The notes under the pieces: generated by a model | Databases searched by the model: none | What the model was told of the DNA's origin: nothing | Seen by the model: the letters and a program-made list of their open reading frames with translations, nothing else | Shown: piece by piece, positions 8,363 through 17,622 of the stretch | Layout: the number at the start of each line of letters is the position of its first letter | Position numbering within the stretch: the stretch's first letter is position 1 | NCBI GenBank assembly: GCA_017503105.1 | Contig: JAFVTS010000028.1 | Coordinates: 62,001-126,000 of the forward strand | From: Clostridia bacterium | Lineage (GTDB): Bacteria > Bacillota > Clostridia > Oscillospirales > CAG-272 | Direction: 5' to 3' | DNA length: 64,000 nucleotides | Position numbers and translations under genes: made by a program

Positions 8363-9238
8363 ATGTTTGGATACGTGAAGCCCGATACGAGCAATCTGCT
8401 CGTTAAGGAGCACGAATTTTACAAGGCTACGTATTGCGGCATCTGCCGCGCGATGAAAAAGCACACGGGCTTTCTCTCAAACGTAACTCTTTCTTACGAC
8501 AGCGTGGTGCTCGCTCTCGTTCGGATGAACAGCATTCCCGACTCGGCTATCGGGGCAAAGATGCGCCGCTGCGGCGCTCACCCGCTGAAGAAGCGCTGTA
8601 TGCTTAACGAAAACGAGGCGCTCGTCTTTACGGCAAAGGCGTTTGCCATCCTTACTTATTATAAATTAAAAGACGACAGAGCGGATAAAGACAGATTTTT
8701 AAAAAGGCTCCTTGCCTCCGCGGCATCCCCGATAATGAACCACGCGCGCAAAAAGTCAAAAGAGCCGAGTATGGAAGAGCTTATTGCCGACAGACTCGGC
8801 GCGATAAACAGGCTTGAGGACGAAAAATGTCCGAGCGTTGACGAGCCTGCAAGATGCTTTGGAGAGCTGCTTGGCGGACTCTTCGCTTACGGCTACGAGG
8901 GCGCTGTGAAGACGGTGAATTACCAATTCGGTTATTCACTCGGAAAGTTCATATACGCTGCCGACGCCGCAGAGGACTACGATAAGGACGCGAAGAGCGG
9001 AAGCTATAACCCGTTCGTTATCTTTTATGAAGGCAAGCCGCTTACTTACGAGAACCGACAGACGATAAAGCTCGGGCTTATGCTCGAATGTAAAAACCTT
9101 GAGGGCGCTGTCAATCTTATGGAATTCGGTAACAGAGCTACCATAGAGGGCATCGTGGCTAATATCGTATTTTTGGGGCTTATGAAGAGAATAGAATTTT
9201 TAGATAAAAAAGACGAAGAAGGACAGAGTGAAAAATGA
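8363..9238 (+). CDS. DUF5685-family protein
   Basis: The protein has 291 residues from ATG 8363. [20 protein letters not shown] and YCGICRAM at the N-terminus are the hallmark of DUF5685 proteins of clostridia, whose function is unknown. The CxxC pair and His/Asp residues in helical segments ([11 protein letters not shown], then [18 protein letters not shown]) suggest metal binding or an all-helical fold; that is inference. I prefer ATG 8363 to GTG 8357 because GAAAGGA at 8346-8352 gives better spacing and the family starts with MFGY. The stop overlaps the start of the dnaJ-like gene by 4 bases (ATGA), which points to translational coupling. Confidence 0.8.
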   Translation: MFGYVKPDTSNLLVKEHEFYKATYCGICRAMKKHTGFLSNVTLSYDSVVLALVRMNSIPDSAIGAKMRRCGAHPLKKRCMLNENEALVFTAKAFAILTYYKLKDDRADKDRFLKRLLASAASPIMNHARKKSKEPSMEELIADRLGAINRLEDEKCPSVDEPARCFGELLGGLFAYGYEGAVKTVNYQFGYSLGKFIYAADAAEDYDKDAKSGSYNPFVIFYEGKPLTYENRQTIKLGLMLECKNLEGAVNLMEFGNRATIEGIVANIVFLGLMKRIEFLDKKDEEGQSEK

Positions 9239-9861
9239 AAGATCCATATCAAATCTTAGGAGTGTCGCGCGACGCCTCCGATAAAGAGATACAAAAAGCG
9301 TACCACAAGCTCGTCAAAAAATATCATCCTGACAACTATTCGTCCGACAATCCCCTTAAAGATCTCGCGACGGAGAAGATGCAGGAGATAAACGAGGCTT
9401 ACGACGAGATACAGAAGATCCGCGCAGGCGGTGGAAGCACCGCAGATTCGGGCTCGGGTGGCTCGTATTCAAACAGTCAGTACAACGAAATAAGAATACT
9501 CATCAATCAGAAGCGCTTCAACGACGCGGGCAGACGTCTTTCCGCCATCGGCGAGTGGGACAGGACCGCCGAGTGGCACTATCTTATGAGCGTGGTCCTT
9601 ATGCAGCGCGGAAACGTCAACGACGCTATGCGCGAGCTTGAGATAGCCTGCTCTATGGACCCCGGCAACGAGGAGTATCAAAGAGCAAAAACGATGTTCA
9701 ACAATTCCGCAAGAGGCTACGGAAGCACCTATTACGGCGGAGCTAATATGTACGGACGCCAGCGCACGGCTACCGACGACGCTTGCGATTGCTGCACCAA
9801 CCTCATCTGCCTTGACTGCCTTTGCGAATGTATGGGCGGAGATCTCATACGCTGTATATGA
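9235..9861 (+). CDS. DnaJ-domain protein with Cys-rich C-terminus
   Basis: The protein has 208 residues. Residues 1-65 are a J-domain with the HPD motif (KKYHPDNYS), which stimulates the ATPase of DnaK. A Gly/Ser linker follows, then about 90 residues of TPR-like helices ([16 protein letters not shown]), and a C-terminus with [19 protein letters not shown], about eight Cys in 26 residues. It lacks the zinc and C-terminal domains of true DnaJ, so it is a specialised co-chaperone. J-proteins of this layout regularly follow DUF5685 genes in clostridia. The Cys-rich tail may bind metal or anchor the protein. The gene overlaps both neighbours by 4 or fewer bases. Confidence 0.85.
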   Translation: MKDPYQILGVSRDASDKEIQKAYHKLVKKYHPDNYSSDNPLKDLATEKMQEINEAYDEIQKIRAGGGSTADSGSGGSYSNSQYNEIRILINQKRFNDAGRRLSAIGEWDRTAEWHYLMSVVLMQRGNVNDAMRELEIACSMDPGNEEYQRAKTMFNNSARGYGSTYYGGANMYGRQRTATDDACDCCTNLICLDCLCECMGGDLIRCI

Positions 9862-10385
9862 AAAAAACGAAGAAGATCACGCTTGCGGCTATGATGTCCG
9901 CGCTTGGAGCGGCACTGCTTCTTATCGGAGCCTTCATCGAGGCTCTTGACCTTGCGATGGGAGCCGTTTCTTCCGTCATTATGATCTTCGTCTACATCGA
10001 ACTCGGCTCGCCTTATACCTGGCTCGTATGGCTTGTTACATCGGCTTGCACCTTCCTTTTGGGAACGGGAAATCCTATGGCTGCCATATGGTATTTTCTC
10101 CTGTTCGGAATATGGCCGATACTGAAGGCTTATATCGAACGCTTGCCAAGGGTGATATGGCTTCTGCCAAAGCTCATTTTCGCGAATTTAATATTCGCGG
10201 CGGCGGCAGGACTTTATCTGCTTATATTCTCCGTATCTCCGTTCGGTCTTGACGCCAAATGGATGATAGCCTTGGTATGGGTCGTCGGAAACGTCGCCTT
10301 CGTGGTTTACGATATGTTCGTGACCGCTATGGCAAAGGTATATCTTTTAAAATATAGGAAGCGTTTTTCCAAGCTTTTGAAATAA
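9858..10385 (+). CDS. Small polytopic membrane protein of unknown function
   Basis: The protein has 175 residues with five or six hydrophobic helices: 12-30, 36-55, 60-80, 85-100, 110-135 and 140-165. A basic tail ([11 protein letters not shown]) fits the inside-positive rule. The N-terminal layout resembles ECF transporter substrate-binding (S) components or the DUF2232 type, but the similarity is weak. I choose ATG 9858 because it overlaps the stop of the dnaJ-like gene as ATGA, as the DUF5685/dnaJ pair does. It is therefore the third gene of a coupled operon that continues into rimO after 16 bases. Confidence 0.7.
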   Translation: MKKTKKITLAAMMSALGAALLLIGAFIEALDLAMGAVSSVIMIFVYIELGSPYTWLVWLVTSACTFLLGTGNPMAAIWYFLLFGIWPILKAYIERLPRVIWLLPKLIFANLIFAAAAGLYLLIFSVSPFGLDAKWMIALVWVVGNVAFVVYDMFVTAMAKVYLLKYRKRFSKLLK

Positions 10386-10401
10386 ACGAAAGAAGATTTT
10401 T

Positions 10402-11727
10402 ATGACGAAAATAGGTTTTATCTCCCTTGGATGCTCAAAAAACCTCGTTGACACCGAGGTTATGTTAAGAAAGCTCTATGACGCGGGCTTTGAGATAACT
10501 CCGGATGAGACCGAGGCTGAGATAATCGTAATAAACACCTGCGGCTTTATTGAAAGCGCGAAGCAGGAATCAATAGACAATATCCTTGACGCGGCAAAGC
10601 TGAAGGAATGGGGCAAGTGCCGACACATCGTCGTCACGGGCTGTCTTGCCGAGCGTTACCGCGAAGAGGTGATGAAGGAGCTGCCCGAGGTGGACGCGCT
10701 CGTCGGCGTCGGCAGCCTTGACGACATCGTCAGGGCGTGCGAGGCGGTCTTGCGCGGCGAAAAATACACGTCCTTCAAGGATAAGAACACCTCCCCTCTC
10801 GGCGGCGAGAGAATACTTACCACCGCCGAGCACACCGCGTATTTAAAGATCGCGGAGGGCTGTGACAATAAGTGCACGTACTGCGCCATCCCCTTGATAC
10901 GCGGAAGGATGAGAAGCCGCACGGTAGAGGATATCGTAAACGAGGCGAAGGAGCTTGAGGCACTCGGCGTAAAGGAGCTGAATCTCATAGCTCAGGACAC
11001 GACGCGCTACGGTCTTGATATTTACGGAAAGTACAGCCTTGCCGAGCTCGTCAGGGCAATAACTGAGGAAACGTCCATTCCGTGGATAAGACTGCTTTAC
11101 TGCTACCCCGATAAGATAACGGATGAGCTTATCGAGGAGCTTCGTGAAAACCCAAGACTCGTCAAGTATATGGATATTCCCATTCAGCACATATCCGACT
11201 CGGTCCTTGAGCGTATGAACAGGCACGGAAATTCCGCTCTGATAAAAGAAACGGTCAAAAAGCTGCGCGAGCGCGTCCCCGGAATAACGCTCCGCACGAC
11301 CGCTATGGTCGGCTTCCCGGGAGAGAGTGAAAAGGACTTCGAGGAGCTTTGCGAATTTATTAAAGAAGCAAAATTCGAGCGCTTCGGCGCATTCGTATAC
11401 TCGTCTGAAGAAGACACTCCCGCGGCGGAATTCAAAGACACGGTCGACCCGCAAGTGGCGCAGGACAGATACGATATTCTTATGCAAACGCAGCTCACCG
11501 TCACGGAGGAGCTGAACGCATCGCATATCGGGGAAATATACGAGGTCCTCACGGACGGATACGACACCGTCGCAAAGATCTTTTACGGGCGCTCGCGCGC
11601 GGACGCCCCCGACGTTGACGGAAAGATCTACTTCACTTCAAGCAAAAAAACATCAGCAGGCGATCTTGTTCAAATAAAAATTAAAGAAGCGCTCGACTAC
11701 GACTTAATAGGAGAGCGAATAGATTAA
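10402..11727 (+). CDS. rimO: Ribosomal protein S12 methylthiotransferase
   Basis: The protein has 441 residues. The N-terminal UPF0004 domain carries GFISLGCSKNLVDTE and two further conserved Cys (INTCGFI, TGCLAERY) that bind the auxiliary 4Fe-4S cluster. The radical SAM motif follows as CDNKCTYC near residue 155, and a TRAM domain ends the protein. The SLGCSKNxVD signature separates RimO from MiaB. RimO methylthiolates the conserved Asp of ribosomal protein S12 using two SAM molecules. Its length is typical. It is co-transcribed with pgsA, which begins 11 bases later, a pairing common in Firmicutes. Confidence 0.95.
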   Translation: MTKIGFISLGCSKNLVDTEVMLRKLYDAGFEITPDETEAEIIVINTCGFIESAKQESIDNILDAAKLKEWGKCRHIVVTGCLAERYREEVMKELPEVDALVGVGSLDDIVRACEAVLRGEKYTSFKDKNTSPLGGERILTTAEHTAYLKIAEGCDNKCTYCAIPLIRGRMRSRTVEDIVNEAKELEALGVKELNLIAQDTTRYGLDIYGKYSLAELVRAITEETSIPWIRLLYCYPDKITDELIEELRENPRLVKYMDIPIQHISDSVLERMNRHGNSALIKETVKKLRERVPGITLRTTAMVGFPGESEKDFEELCEFIKEAKFERFGAFVYSSEEDTPAAEFKDTVDPQVAQDRYDILMQTQLTVTEELNASHIGEIYEVLTDGYDTVAKIFYGRSRADAPDVDGKIYFTSSKKTSAGDLVQIKIKEALDYDLIGERID

Positions 11728-11738
11728 AGGAGCTAACA

Positions 11739-12347
11739 ATGAAAAAATCAGCACTCAACCTGCCAAACACGCTATCCTTGATACGCGTAATTCTCGTCCC
11801 CGCTTTCGTTGCGTCCCTTTTCATTATGCGCGACGTTTATATTTGGGGAAGAATAGTCCCTGCGATAATATTTATCCTGACAGCTCTCACGGATATGCTC
11901 GACGGAAAGATAGCGAGAAAATACAATCTCGTTACCGACTTCGGCAAATTTATCGATCCTCTTGCCGATAAATTTATGGTAATCGGCTCGCAGATAGCGT
12001 TGCTCGTGTATATGATACTTATTGGCGAGAAAACTCTTGCCCTCGTGTTCGTTTGGGTCGTGCTGCTGATTCTTTTCAGAGAGCTTGCCGTAACGAGTAT
12101 GCGTCTTGTCGTTGCGGGCAAGAGCGGTATAGTCGTTGCCGCCTCTTTCTTCGGAAAGCTTAAGACAGTATCGCAAATGGTCGGCACGGTCATCATTCTT
12201 CTCGAGCCGCTCTTCATCGAGCTCATTCCTTGGCTCTCCAACCACCTGGTAGCATATATATGTATGGGCATTATGGCGTTTACGACGCTCTTCTCGGGAA
12301 TTGATTATCTCAGGACCTATCTGCCACATATAGATACGAATAAGTAA
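11739..12347 (+). CDS. pgsA: CDP-diacylglycerol--glycerol-3-phosphate 3-phosphatidyltransferase
   Basis: The protein has 202 residues. The CDP-alcohol phosphotransferase motif is intact: DMLDGKIAR, eight residues, then GKFIDPLAD. It has five or six membrane helices. The enzyme makes phosphatidylglycerol phosphate at the membrane, the first committed step to phosphatidylglycerol and cardiolipin. LPNTLSLIRVILVP at the N-terminus is typical of PgsA. AAAGGAG lies just before the ATG. It ends the rimO operon and is followed by a strong bidirectional terminator. Confidence 0.93.
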   Translation: MKKSALNLPNTLSLIRVILVPAFVASLFIMRDVYIWGRIVPAIIFILTALTDMLDGKIARKYNLVTDFGKFIDPLADKFMVIGSQIALLVYMILIGEKTLALVFVWVVLLILFRELAVTSMRLVVAGKSGIVVAASFFGKLKTVSQMVGTVIILLEPLFIELIPWLSNHLVAYICMGIMAFTTLFSGIDYLRTYLPHIDTNK

Positions 12348-12408
12348 CTTAAAGTTTACGTTTTTATAATATTTTTTCACACGGGTGCGTACGTCGCCCC
12401 AAAAAGTG

Positions 12409-12446
12409 AAGAAGTGCGGAGCGCAAATTTGCGCTCCGCACTTCTT
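12409..12446. terminator. Bidirectional terminator between pgsA and the AEC transporter gene
   Basis: A perfect 19-bp inverted repeat (12409-12427 with 12428-12446), with the centre GCAAATTTGC acting as loop. It separates convergent genes, with AAAAA before it and TT-rich sequence after it, so it can serve both strands. Confidence 0.88.
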
Positions 12447-12461
12447 ATTACACTTCAAATT

Positions 12462-13457
12462 TTACAATACGAATTTTTCAAACAGCATAAACATCATCGG
12501 AATGGTTATGACGGCAAGGGTGTGAGATATGAGTGCCATTCCCGCAGCGTCCCTCGTATCCTTTCCGTTCGCTCCGGGCACAACGATAGTGTTAAGCCCA
12601 AGAGGCATTGAAATTGCGCACATGGCACAAGTCAGGAAGGTTTTGTCGATAATGGAACTTTGGGGAACGAACGAGAACGCAAGGATGAACAAAATCGGGA
12701 TCAGGAGCAAGCGCACAGCGCTCAGCACGTATATCCTCACGTTTTTCAAGATATAAAGTATATCCGTGTTTGCGATCGTCATTCCCGTAATGAGCATTGC
12801 CAGAACCGACATACAAGCTCCCGTCTGATTTACAGCGCCCAAGAAGAAATTATTTTTCGGAATAACGTCTCCAAGCCCCGTAATACCTATTATCATACCG
12901 ATAAGCATTGCTATGAACATAGGGTTGACGAGAGGCTTCAGCTTCTTCAATAATTTAACACGGGTGCCGCCGTCTGTGCTTTTTTCGTCTTCATCGTCCG
13001 AAAGAAGAAGCGAGGGAACACCCCAAAGATAAATCATTATCCAAAGAGGAATGACGAAGAAAGCGTATTTTGCGAAAAATTCGTTTCCGTAAATTGCGAG
13101 CACGACCGCGTTGCCCATAAAACCGAAATTTGCGAATGAAAGACCGTAAAGGGCGATCTTTCTGCGGTAAGAATCCTTATAAATAAGGCGCGCGAAGATG
13201 ACGGCAATAGGCAGTATGACCGCGAAAAGGGCGAAGCTCAGGAGAAAGAGCCTTCCGTACTCCGAGAGCTTATTAACAGTGAAATTGCTGATGAACGTGC
13301 CCATAACGAGCGCGGGTATAATAAGCGTGTTCTCAAGTCTTGAAAGCACCCTTGCGCCGTCGGCGGGAATTATCTTAGCCTTTACGAGTATGTATCCTGC
13401 CGCGATAAGCAGGAAGAGGAGGAGTGTTTGATTTAAAGTATTTGAAAGAACCGACAT
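12462..13457 (-). CDS. AEC-family transporter (auxin efflux carrier type permease)
   Basis: The protein has 331 residues and about ten hydrophobic helices in two five-helix halves, the Mem_trans/AEC layout. Motifs such as GYILVKAKIIPADGARVLSR near the N-terminus and PLGLNTIVVPGANGKD near residue 295 are typical. Bacterial members are proposed to move organic acids such as malate or malonate; the substrate cannot be told from the sequence. It lies 12 bases downstream of hprK on the same strand and is probably co-transcribed with it, which would link a carboxylate carrier to carbon-source control. Confidence 0.85.
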   Translation of the reverse strand: MSVLSNTLNQTLLLFLLIAAGYILVKAKIIPADGARVLSRLENTLIIPALVMGTFISNFTVNKLSEYGRLFLLSFALFAVILPIAVIFARLIYKDSYRRKIALYGLSFANFGFMGNAVVLAIYGNEFFAKYAFFVIPLWIMIYLWGVPSLLLSDDEDEKSTDGGTRVKLLKKLKPLVNPMFIAMLIGMIIGITGLGDVIPKNNFFLGAVNQTGACMSVLAMLITGMTIANTDILYILKNVRIYVLSAVRLLLIPILFILAFSFVPQSSIIDKTFLTCAMCAISMPLGLNTIVVPGANGKDTRDAAGMALISHTLAVITIPMMFMLFEKFVL

Positions 13458-13469
13458 TTCATCTCGGGC

Positions 13470-14408
13470 TTAAATTGAGCCCGCCCCCATTGATTCCATA
13501 AGTCTTTTGTTGAATTCCTCGGCAGTATTGTATCCCATACGCTTCTGGCGGTTGTTCATTGCGGCAACCTCTATAACTACCGAAAGATTTCGACCCGGAC
13601 AAACGGGAAGCACGATGCTCGGAACCTTTATTCCGAGGATATCCGTCGTTTCCTCGTCAAGGCCGAGTCTGTCGTACATCTTTCCGTTTTGCCACGTTTC
13701 AAGATTGATAACGAGGTCTATCTTTTCCGTTTCCTTGACGGAGCCCATACCGAAAAGACGGCGCACGTCAACTATGCCTATACCGCGGAGCTCGACGTAG
13801 TGGCGTATGATCTCGGGAGCGCGTCCGACGAGAGTCGTCGCTGAAACGCGCTTGATCTCAACGGCGTCGTCGGCAATAAGGCGGTGACCGCGCTTGATAA
13901 GCTCGATAGCGGTTTCACTCTTTCCGACACCCGAATCTCCGAGCAAGAGTATACCCTCGCCGTAAACCTCGATAAGAACGCCGTGGCGAGTGATCCTCGG
14001 ACCGAGTTCTACGTTAAGATACGATATCATAGCCGCCATAAACTCGGACGTGCGCTCTTTCGTTCTTAAGAGCGGAACGTCGTACTTTTCCGCAAGCGCG
14101 ATAGTTTCGGGCTGAATCTCAATAGAAGAGGTGACTATGATGGCAACGGGCTTTGAACGGAAAAAGTCCTCAAGGCGTCTGAGCCTTTCTTCTTCGGGAA
14201 GCTGTGCCAAAAAAAGATTTTCGACCTTTCCTATTATTTGTATACGCGCCTGCTCGTAATGATCGTAAAATCCGACCATCTGAAGTCCCGGGCGATTGAC
14301 ACGCGCGCAGGTCACTTCGATCTTCTCGGGCAGATCGGGTAAAAACATAACCTCAAGGCTGAATTTGTCTATTACTTTTGAGAGTGCAACGCTATAAAGC
14401 TCTTCCAT
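13470..14408 (-). CDS. hprK: HPr kinase/phosphorylase
   Basis: The protein has 312 residues. The N-terminal HprK domain is followed by the P-loop GDSGVGKSETA (about residues 155-165), then ADDAVEIKRV and the family signature around ELRGIGIVDVRRLFG. HprK phosphorylates and dephosphorylates HPr at a serine in response to glycolytic intermediates and so controls CcpA-dependent carbon catabolite repression and PTS activity. Length and motifs are complete. GAAAGGAA lies before the ATG, and a promoter is visible about 120 bases upstream. A neighbouring AEC transporter gene shares the operon. Confidence 0.95.
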   Translation of the reverse strand: MEELYSVALSKVIDKFSLEVMFLPDLPEKIEVTCARVNRPGLQMVGFYDHYEQARIQIIGKVENLFLAQLPEEERLRRLEDFFRSKPVAIIVTSSIEIQPETIALAEKYDVPLLRTKERTSEFMAAMISYLNVELGPRITRHGVLIEVYGEGILLLGDSGVGKSETAIELIKRGHRLIADDAVEIKRVSATTLVGRAPEIIRHYVELRGIGIVDVRRLFGMGSVKETEKIDLVINLETWQNGKMYDRLGLDEETTDILGIKVPSIVLPVCPGRNLSVVIEVAAMNNRQKRMGYNTAEEFNKRLMESMGAGSI

Positions 14409-14527
14409 TTTATTTCCTTTCAGAGAGAGTGTGTGTGAGATGTAAAGACGAAAATACCCGAGCGGCGAGCGCTTATAGATTATTTAAAGCGCTGTCACAG
14501 CACTCGGTAAAAACCGCTTTAAGTATA

Positions 14528-14557
14528 ATTATAGCACACTTGGCCCGAAATTGTAAA
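14528..14557 (-). promoter_or_regulatory. Promoter of hprK
   Basis: On the minus strand TTTACA (14557-14552) and a perfect TATAAT (14533-14528) are separated by 18 bases, about 120 bases before the hprK start. Confidence 0.65.
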
Positions 14558-14605
14558 TACTTTTTTTATTAAAAGTATAATTTTGTACATTTTTTATTAT
14601 CCGAC

Positions 14606-14634
14606 TTGACTTGACATTCTTTTTTTGATATACT
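14606..14634 (+). promoter_or_regulatory. Promoter of the lipoprotein gene
   Basis: TTGACT 14606-14611 and TATACT 14629-14634 with a 17-base spacer, in the divergent hprK/lipoprotein interval (14409-14695). The rest of that interval is AT-rich with no visible gene. Confidence 0.7.
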
Positions 14635-14695
14635 AATTATATATTTTGCTTTACTTATTTGCCTTATTCATACAAAAAACACAAAGGATAACACA

Positions 14696-15811
14696 ATGAA
14701 AAAATTTTTAGCCATATTGCTTGCTGCAATTTTACTTATCTCCTCCGTTTCCTGCTCTGATTACGAGCCTGTCGAAAGTACTCCCGAGGAGTCAAGGGTT
14801 GTTATAACTATGAGCTTTGGCGGCGAGAAATACGAGATAAAATACGAGCTTTACAGAGCCTTGTTCCTGAATAACAAGAGCAAGGTCGACGGCGGTGATC
14901 CGTCCGTGTGGTCCGGCGCCGATAAAGCCACGTACATAAACAAGATAAACGAGCTCATAATATCCGACGCGGCGAAAATATTCGCGGCATTTTACGTCAG
15001 CGGTACGGGCGCCGGCTTCAACGTATATTCAAGCAAGGCGGACAATCTTGTCGAGGAATACGTAAAAGAGAGTGTTGAAGGCAGCGAGGAGATTCCCGGA
15101 TTCGGAACGTATGAAAAGTATCTTGCTCACCTTAAGAGCATCAACCTTAATTACGCGACGCAAGACCTTATGTTCCGCTATTACATCGCTCTTGAGAAGA
15201 TAAGCGAATTCTACGGCGGAACGACGGAAGCTACCACTCCCGACGTAGAGGAGATGCTTGACGCCAATATAGCGACCCCCGTTGACGGCGTAAGAAAATT
15301 CTATTACTCAAACGATTTCAAGCGCGTGCTCTACGCTTACTTCCACGAAAAGACCGAGTATTTCAATAAAAACGAAACTACGCCCGAGGCCTTCCGCGAG
15401 AAGCTGATCTCGGCTGCCGAAGGCGGCGCTGACGCCGTAAAGAGCATCATAGGACAATCTACCGCCACCCCGGCTGCCGATATAGCGTGCGGTCTTTTCA
15501 TCCCGAAGAATTCCTTCGGCAACGACCTCTTCGATTCTATAAGTGCAGCGGCGTTCGCGCTCTCGGACGGTGACGTCAGTGAAATGATAACGCTCAATGA
15601 AACGGGCGAAGCAAATCTCGACGGAATTTATTTTCTTTATAACATCGAAAAAAGCGAAGAGGATTTTGAAAAATATTACAGCTTGATAAGAATAGCCTAC
15701 CTTGACGACGTTATGGGAAAGAATCTTCACTCGCACGCTGCAACGCTTAAGAGGAGCGTTGAATATACGTCGGATTATTCTTCTATAAATCACTCGGAGA
15801 TATCTATGTAA
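14696..15811 (+). CDS. Lipoprotein of unknown function, possibly SurA/PrsA-like
   Basis: The protein has 371 residues. A lipoprotein signal peptide ends at Cys20 (ISSVSC), so it should be anchored on the outer face of the membrane. The body is mostly helical and acidic, with a long charged stretch (KATYINKINELIISDAAKIF) that recalls the N-terminal helical domain of SurA/PrsA-type chaperones. I see no convincing rotamase domain. A 161-residue unknown protein begins 2 bases after its stop, so the two likely form an operon. Function is not assigned. Confidence 0.6.
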   Translation: MKKFLAILLAAILLISSVSCSDYEPVESTPEESRVVITMSFGGEKYEIKYELYRALFLNNKSKVDGGDPSVWSGADKATYINKINELIISDAAKIFAAFYVSGTGAGFNVYSSKADNLVEEYVKESVEGSEEIPGFGTYEKYLAHLKSINLNYATQDLMFRYYIALEKISEFYGGTTEATTPDVEEMLDANIATPVDGVRKFYYSNDFKRVLYAYFHEKTEYFNKNETTPEAFREKLISAAEGGADAVKSIIGQSTATPAADIACGLFIPKNSFGNDLFDSISAAAFALSDGDVSEMITLNETGEANLDGIYFLYNIEKSEEDFEKYYSLIRIAYLDDVMGKNLHSHAATLKRSVEYTSDYSSINHSEISM

Positions 15812-15812
15812 A

Positions 15813-16298
15813 ATGAAAGCACCCAGACTGTTGCCAAAAGAGCTTTTCGTTAAAAAGCTTGTTTTCGCTAACAAAACGAGCGTCCGCGACGTTGCGTCCT
15901 CTCTGCGCGAGTTCATCTCACGCAACTATAACGGCATAGTTGACTTTTCGCCCTTCGGACTTGACAATCGCTTCATACTCGTCGAAGATTACGAACTTGC
16001 AATTATGATAAGATCCGTGATAAAGGAATTTACTCTGAAGCATATATGCACCATCTCGTTTTTGGTTGAAAACGACGATTTCATCATAAGCTTCAAAGCA
16101 CACGAGGACTCACCGCCCTCGGAAAACGCTATAACCCACCTTCGCGGTCAGGCACAAAGATACGGGCTTTCTTCCACTTCGGACGGATTATCCTTTGGGA
16201 TCGTGATACCGACACACAAATTTTCATCGTGTCCGATATACAACAAAGACCGTCTTAAATTTTACGACGCGCTTTTCTCCGTTTTCAGCGAACAATAA
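15813..16298 (+). CDS. Protein of unknown function downstream of the lipoprotein
   Basis: The protein has 161 residues with no signal peptide and no membrane segment. The pattern (long helix, SFLVENDDFIISFKAHED strand pair, a loop, LRGQAQRYGL helix, then DGLSFGIVIP strands) hints at a degenerate GHKL-type ATPase fold, but the ATP-binding N and G boxes are not visible. I do not recognise a family. Its ATG lies 2 bases after the lipoprotein stop, so translation is probably coupled. Confidence 0.55.
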   Translation: MKAPRLLPKELFVKKLVFANKTSVRDVASSLREFISRNYNGIVDFSPFGLDNRFILVEDYELAIMIRSVIKEFTLKHICTISFLVENDDFIISFKAHEDSPPSENAITHLRGQAQRYGLSSTSDGLSFGIVIPTHKFSSCPIYNKDRLKFYDALFSVFSEQ

Positions 16299-16311
16299 AA
16301 ATTTAAAATCG

Positions 16312-16339
16312 GCGGGACGTACCATTCGGTATATCCCGC
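16312..16339 (+). other. Hairpin after the lipoprotein/unknown gene pair
   Basis: GCGGGA 16312-16317 pairs with TCCCGC 16334-16339 and an inner TACC/GGTA extends the stem. There is no T run, so it may be a 3' stabiliser or a weak terminator. Confidence 0.4.
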
Positions 16340-16399
16340 TGAAATTGTAATGTCTACGGTTTTACTGCGTACGCAAAAATCAACTCTACGATTCGTAGA

Positions 16400-16428
16400 T
16401 TGACTTCGAAACAGAAATATTTTATAAT
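16400..16428 (+). promoter_or_regulatory. Promoter of the GNAT gene
   Basis: TTGACT 16400-16405 and a perfect TATAAT 16423-16428 with a 17-base spacer, 33 bases before the start codon. Confidence 0.75.
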
Positions 16429-16461
16429 AAAATAAAAACGGTCATTAAGGAGATCCCACCT

Positions 16462-17613
16462 ATGGAGCTGAAAAGACTTAACAAAAGCAATTACGACGAG
16501 CTGATAGCGCTTATGAATTTTGTTTTCTCCAACAAGGACAAGCGAGAGCATTCATTTGAAGCCGATCTTCCGTCGATGTGCAGGAGGACTGACGAGGCTA
16601 TGAATAAGCATCTTGGAGTCTTTGAAGACGGAAAGCTTGTTGCGGCACTCGGAATATATCCCCTTCCCTGCAAAATTTTCGGCGAGGACTTTCTTTTCTC
16701 CACCGTCGGAAACGTTGCGACTCACCCGGATTACGAGGGCAGAGGCTATATGGGAATAATGATGAATGCGGCTATGGAGGAGCTTGAGCGTATAGGTGCC
16801 GACGCTTCAAGGCTCGGCGGCGCAAGACAGCGTTACAACCGCTTCGGGTATGAAATGGCGGGCGTTGCATACAAATTCACTATAATCGATCATAATACGA
16901 AGCACGCATTCGGAGATATCGGAGATTACACCTTCGAGAGGATAGAAAGAGAGAATACCGATGCCTTTCTTTACGTAAAATCTCTTCACGAAAAAGAAAA
17001 GATCTATGCGAAAAGAAGCTCGGATGAAGACTGCTTCGGAGTTTGGGCATCCGCCGTGGCATGGCAGTCTGTGCCTTATATTGTTAAGAAAAACGGCAAG
17101 CGTGTCGGCTACGTTTCGATAGCTAAAGACGAGGTTACCGTATCCGAGCTTTATGCGGAAAGTGAGGATGTCTTCGTAGAAGCCCTTGTCGCATATCAAA
17201 GAAAGATAAAAAAAGCCATCTTTGTAAGACTCCCCGATTACGAGCCCGCCCTTCTTTCAAGACTTGCGGCCTTTGCCCACGACGTGACCACCTCTCCCGT
17301 TTGCCGCTTTAAAATAATCAACTTTGCAGATATCACCGACGCGCTTATGAAGCTTAAAGCCTCCTACACGGATATGCCCGACGGGGAATTTCTCTTGGGA
17401 ATAAAGGACTACGGCACGCTCAGGCTTTACGCAAAAGACGGAAAAGCGGGCGCTGAGCTCTGCGAGGGTGATGCAAGCATAATTCTTGACAAGCTTGCTG
17501 CAACAAGGCTGCTCTTCGGTCACACGCCCGCCACTCTCATAGCAGACGTTCCGCAGTTTGTAAGGCTTTGGCTTCCCCTTCCTCTTTATTGGAATCTTCA
17601 GGACAGAGTATAA
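16462..17613 (+). CDS. GNAT-family N-acetyltransferase (Eis-like, two-domain)
   Basis: The protein has 383 residues. The first 150 residues form a GNAT domain with the acetyl-CoA loop HPDYEGRGYMGIMM. Its long C-terminal part has the layout of Eis-like proteins, where a second GNAT-like domain and a sterol-carrier-like domain follow (ALMKLKASYTDMPDGEFLLGI near residue 295). Eis-type enzymes acetylate amines such as aminoglycosides or peptides; the substrate here is unknown. GGAG precedes the start (16449-16452). The putative glycoside hydrolase gene begins 9 bases after the stop, so they are co-transcribed. Confidence 0.8.
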   Translation: MELKRLNKSNYDELIALMNFVFSNKDKREHSFEADLPSMCRRTDEAMNKHLGVFEDGKLVAALGIYPLPCKIFGEDFLFSTVGNVATHPDYEGRGYMGIMMNAAMEELERIGADASRLGGARQRYNRFGYEMAGVAYKFTIIDHNTKHAFGDIGDYTFERIERENTDAFLYVKSLHEKEKIYAKRSSDEDCFGVWASAVAWQSVPYIVKKNGKRVGYVSIAKDEVTVSELYAESEDVFVEALVAYQRKIKKAIFVRLPDYEPALLSRLAAFAHDVTTSPVCRFKIINFADITDALMKLKASYTDMPDGEFLLGIKDYGTLRLYAKDGKAGAELCEGDASIILDKLAATRLLFGHTPATLIADVPQFVRLWLPLPLYWNLQDRV

Positions 17614-17622
17614 GGAGAGAAT

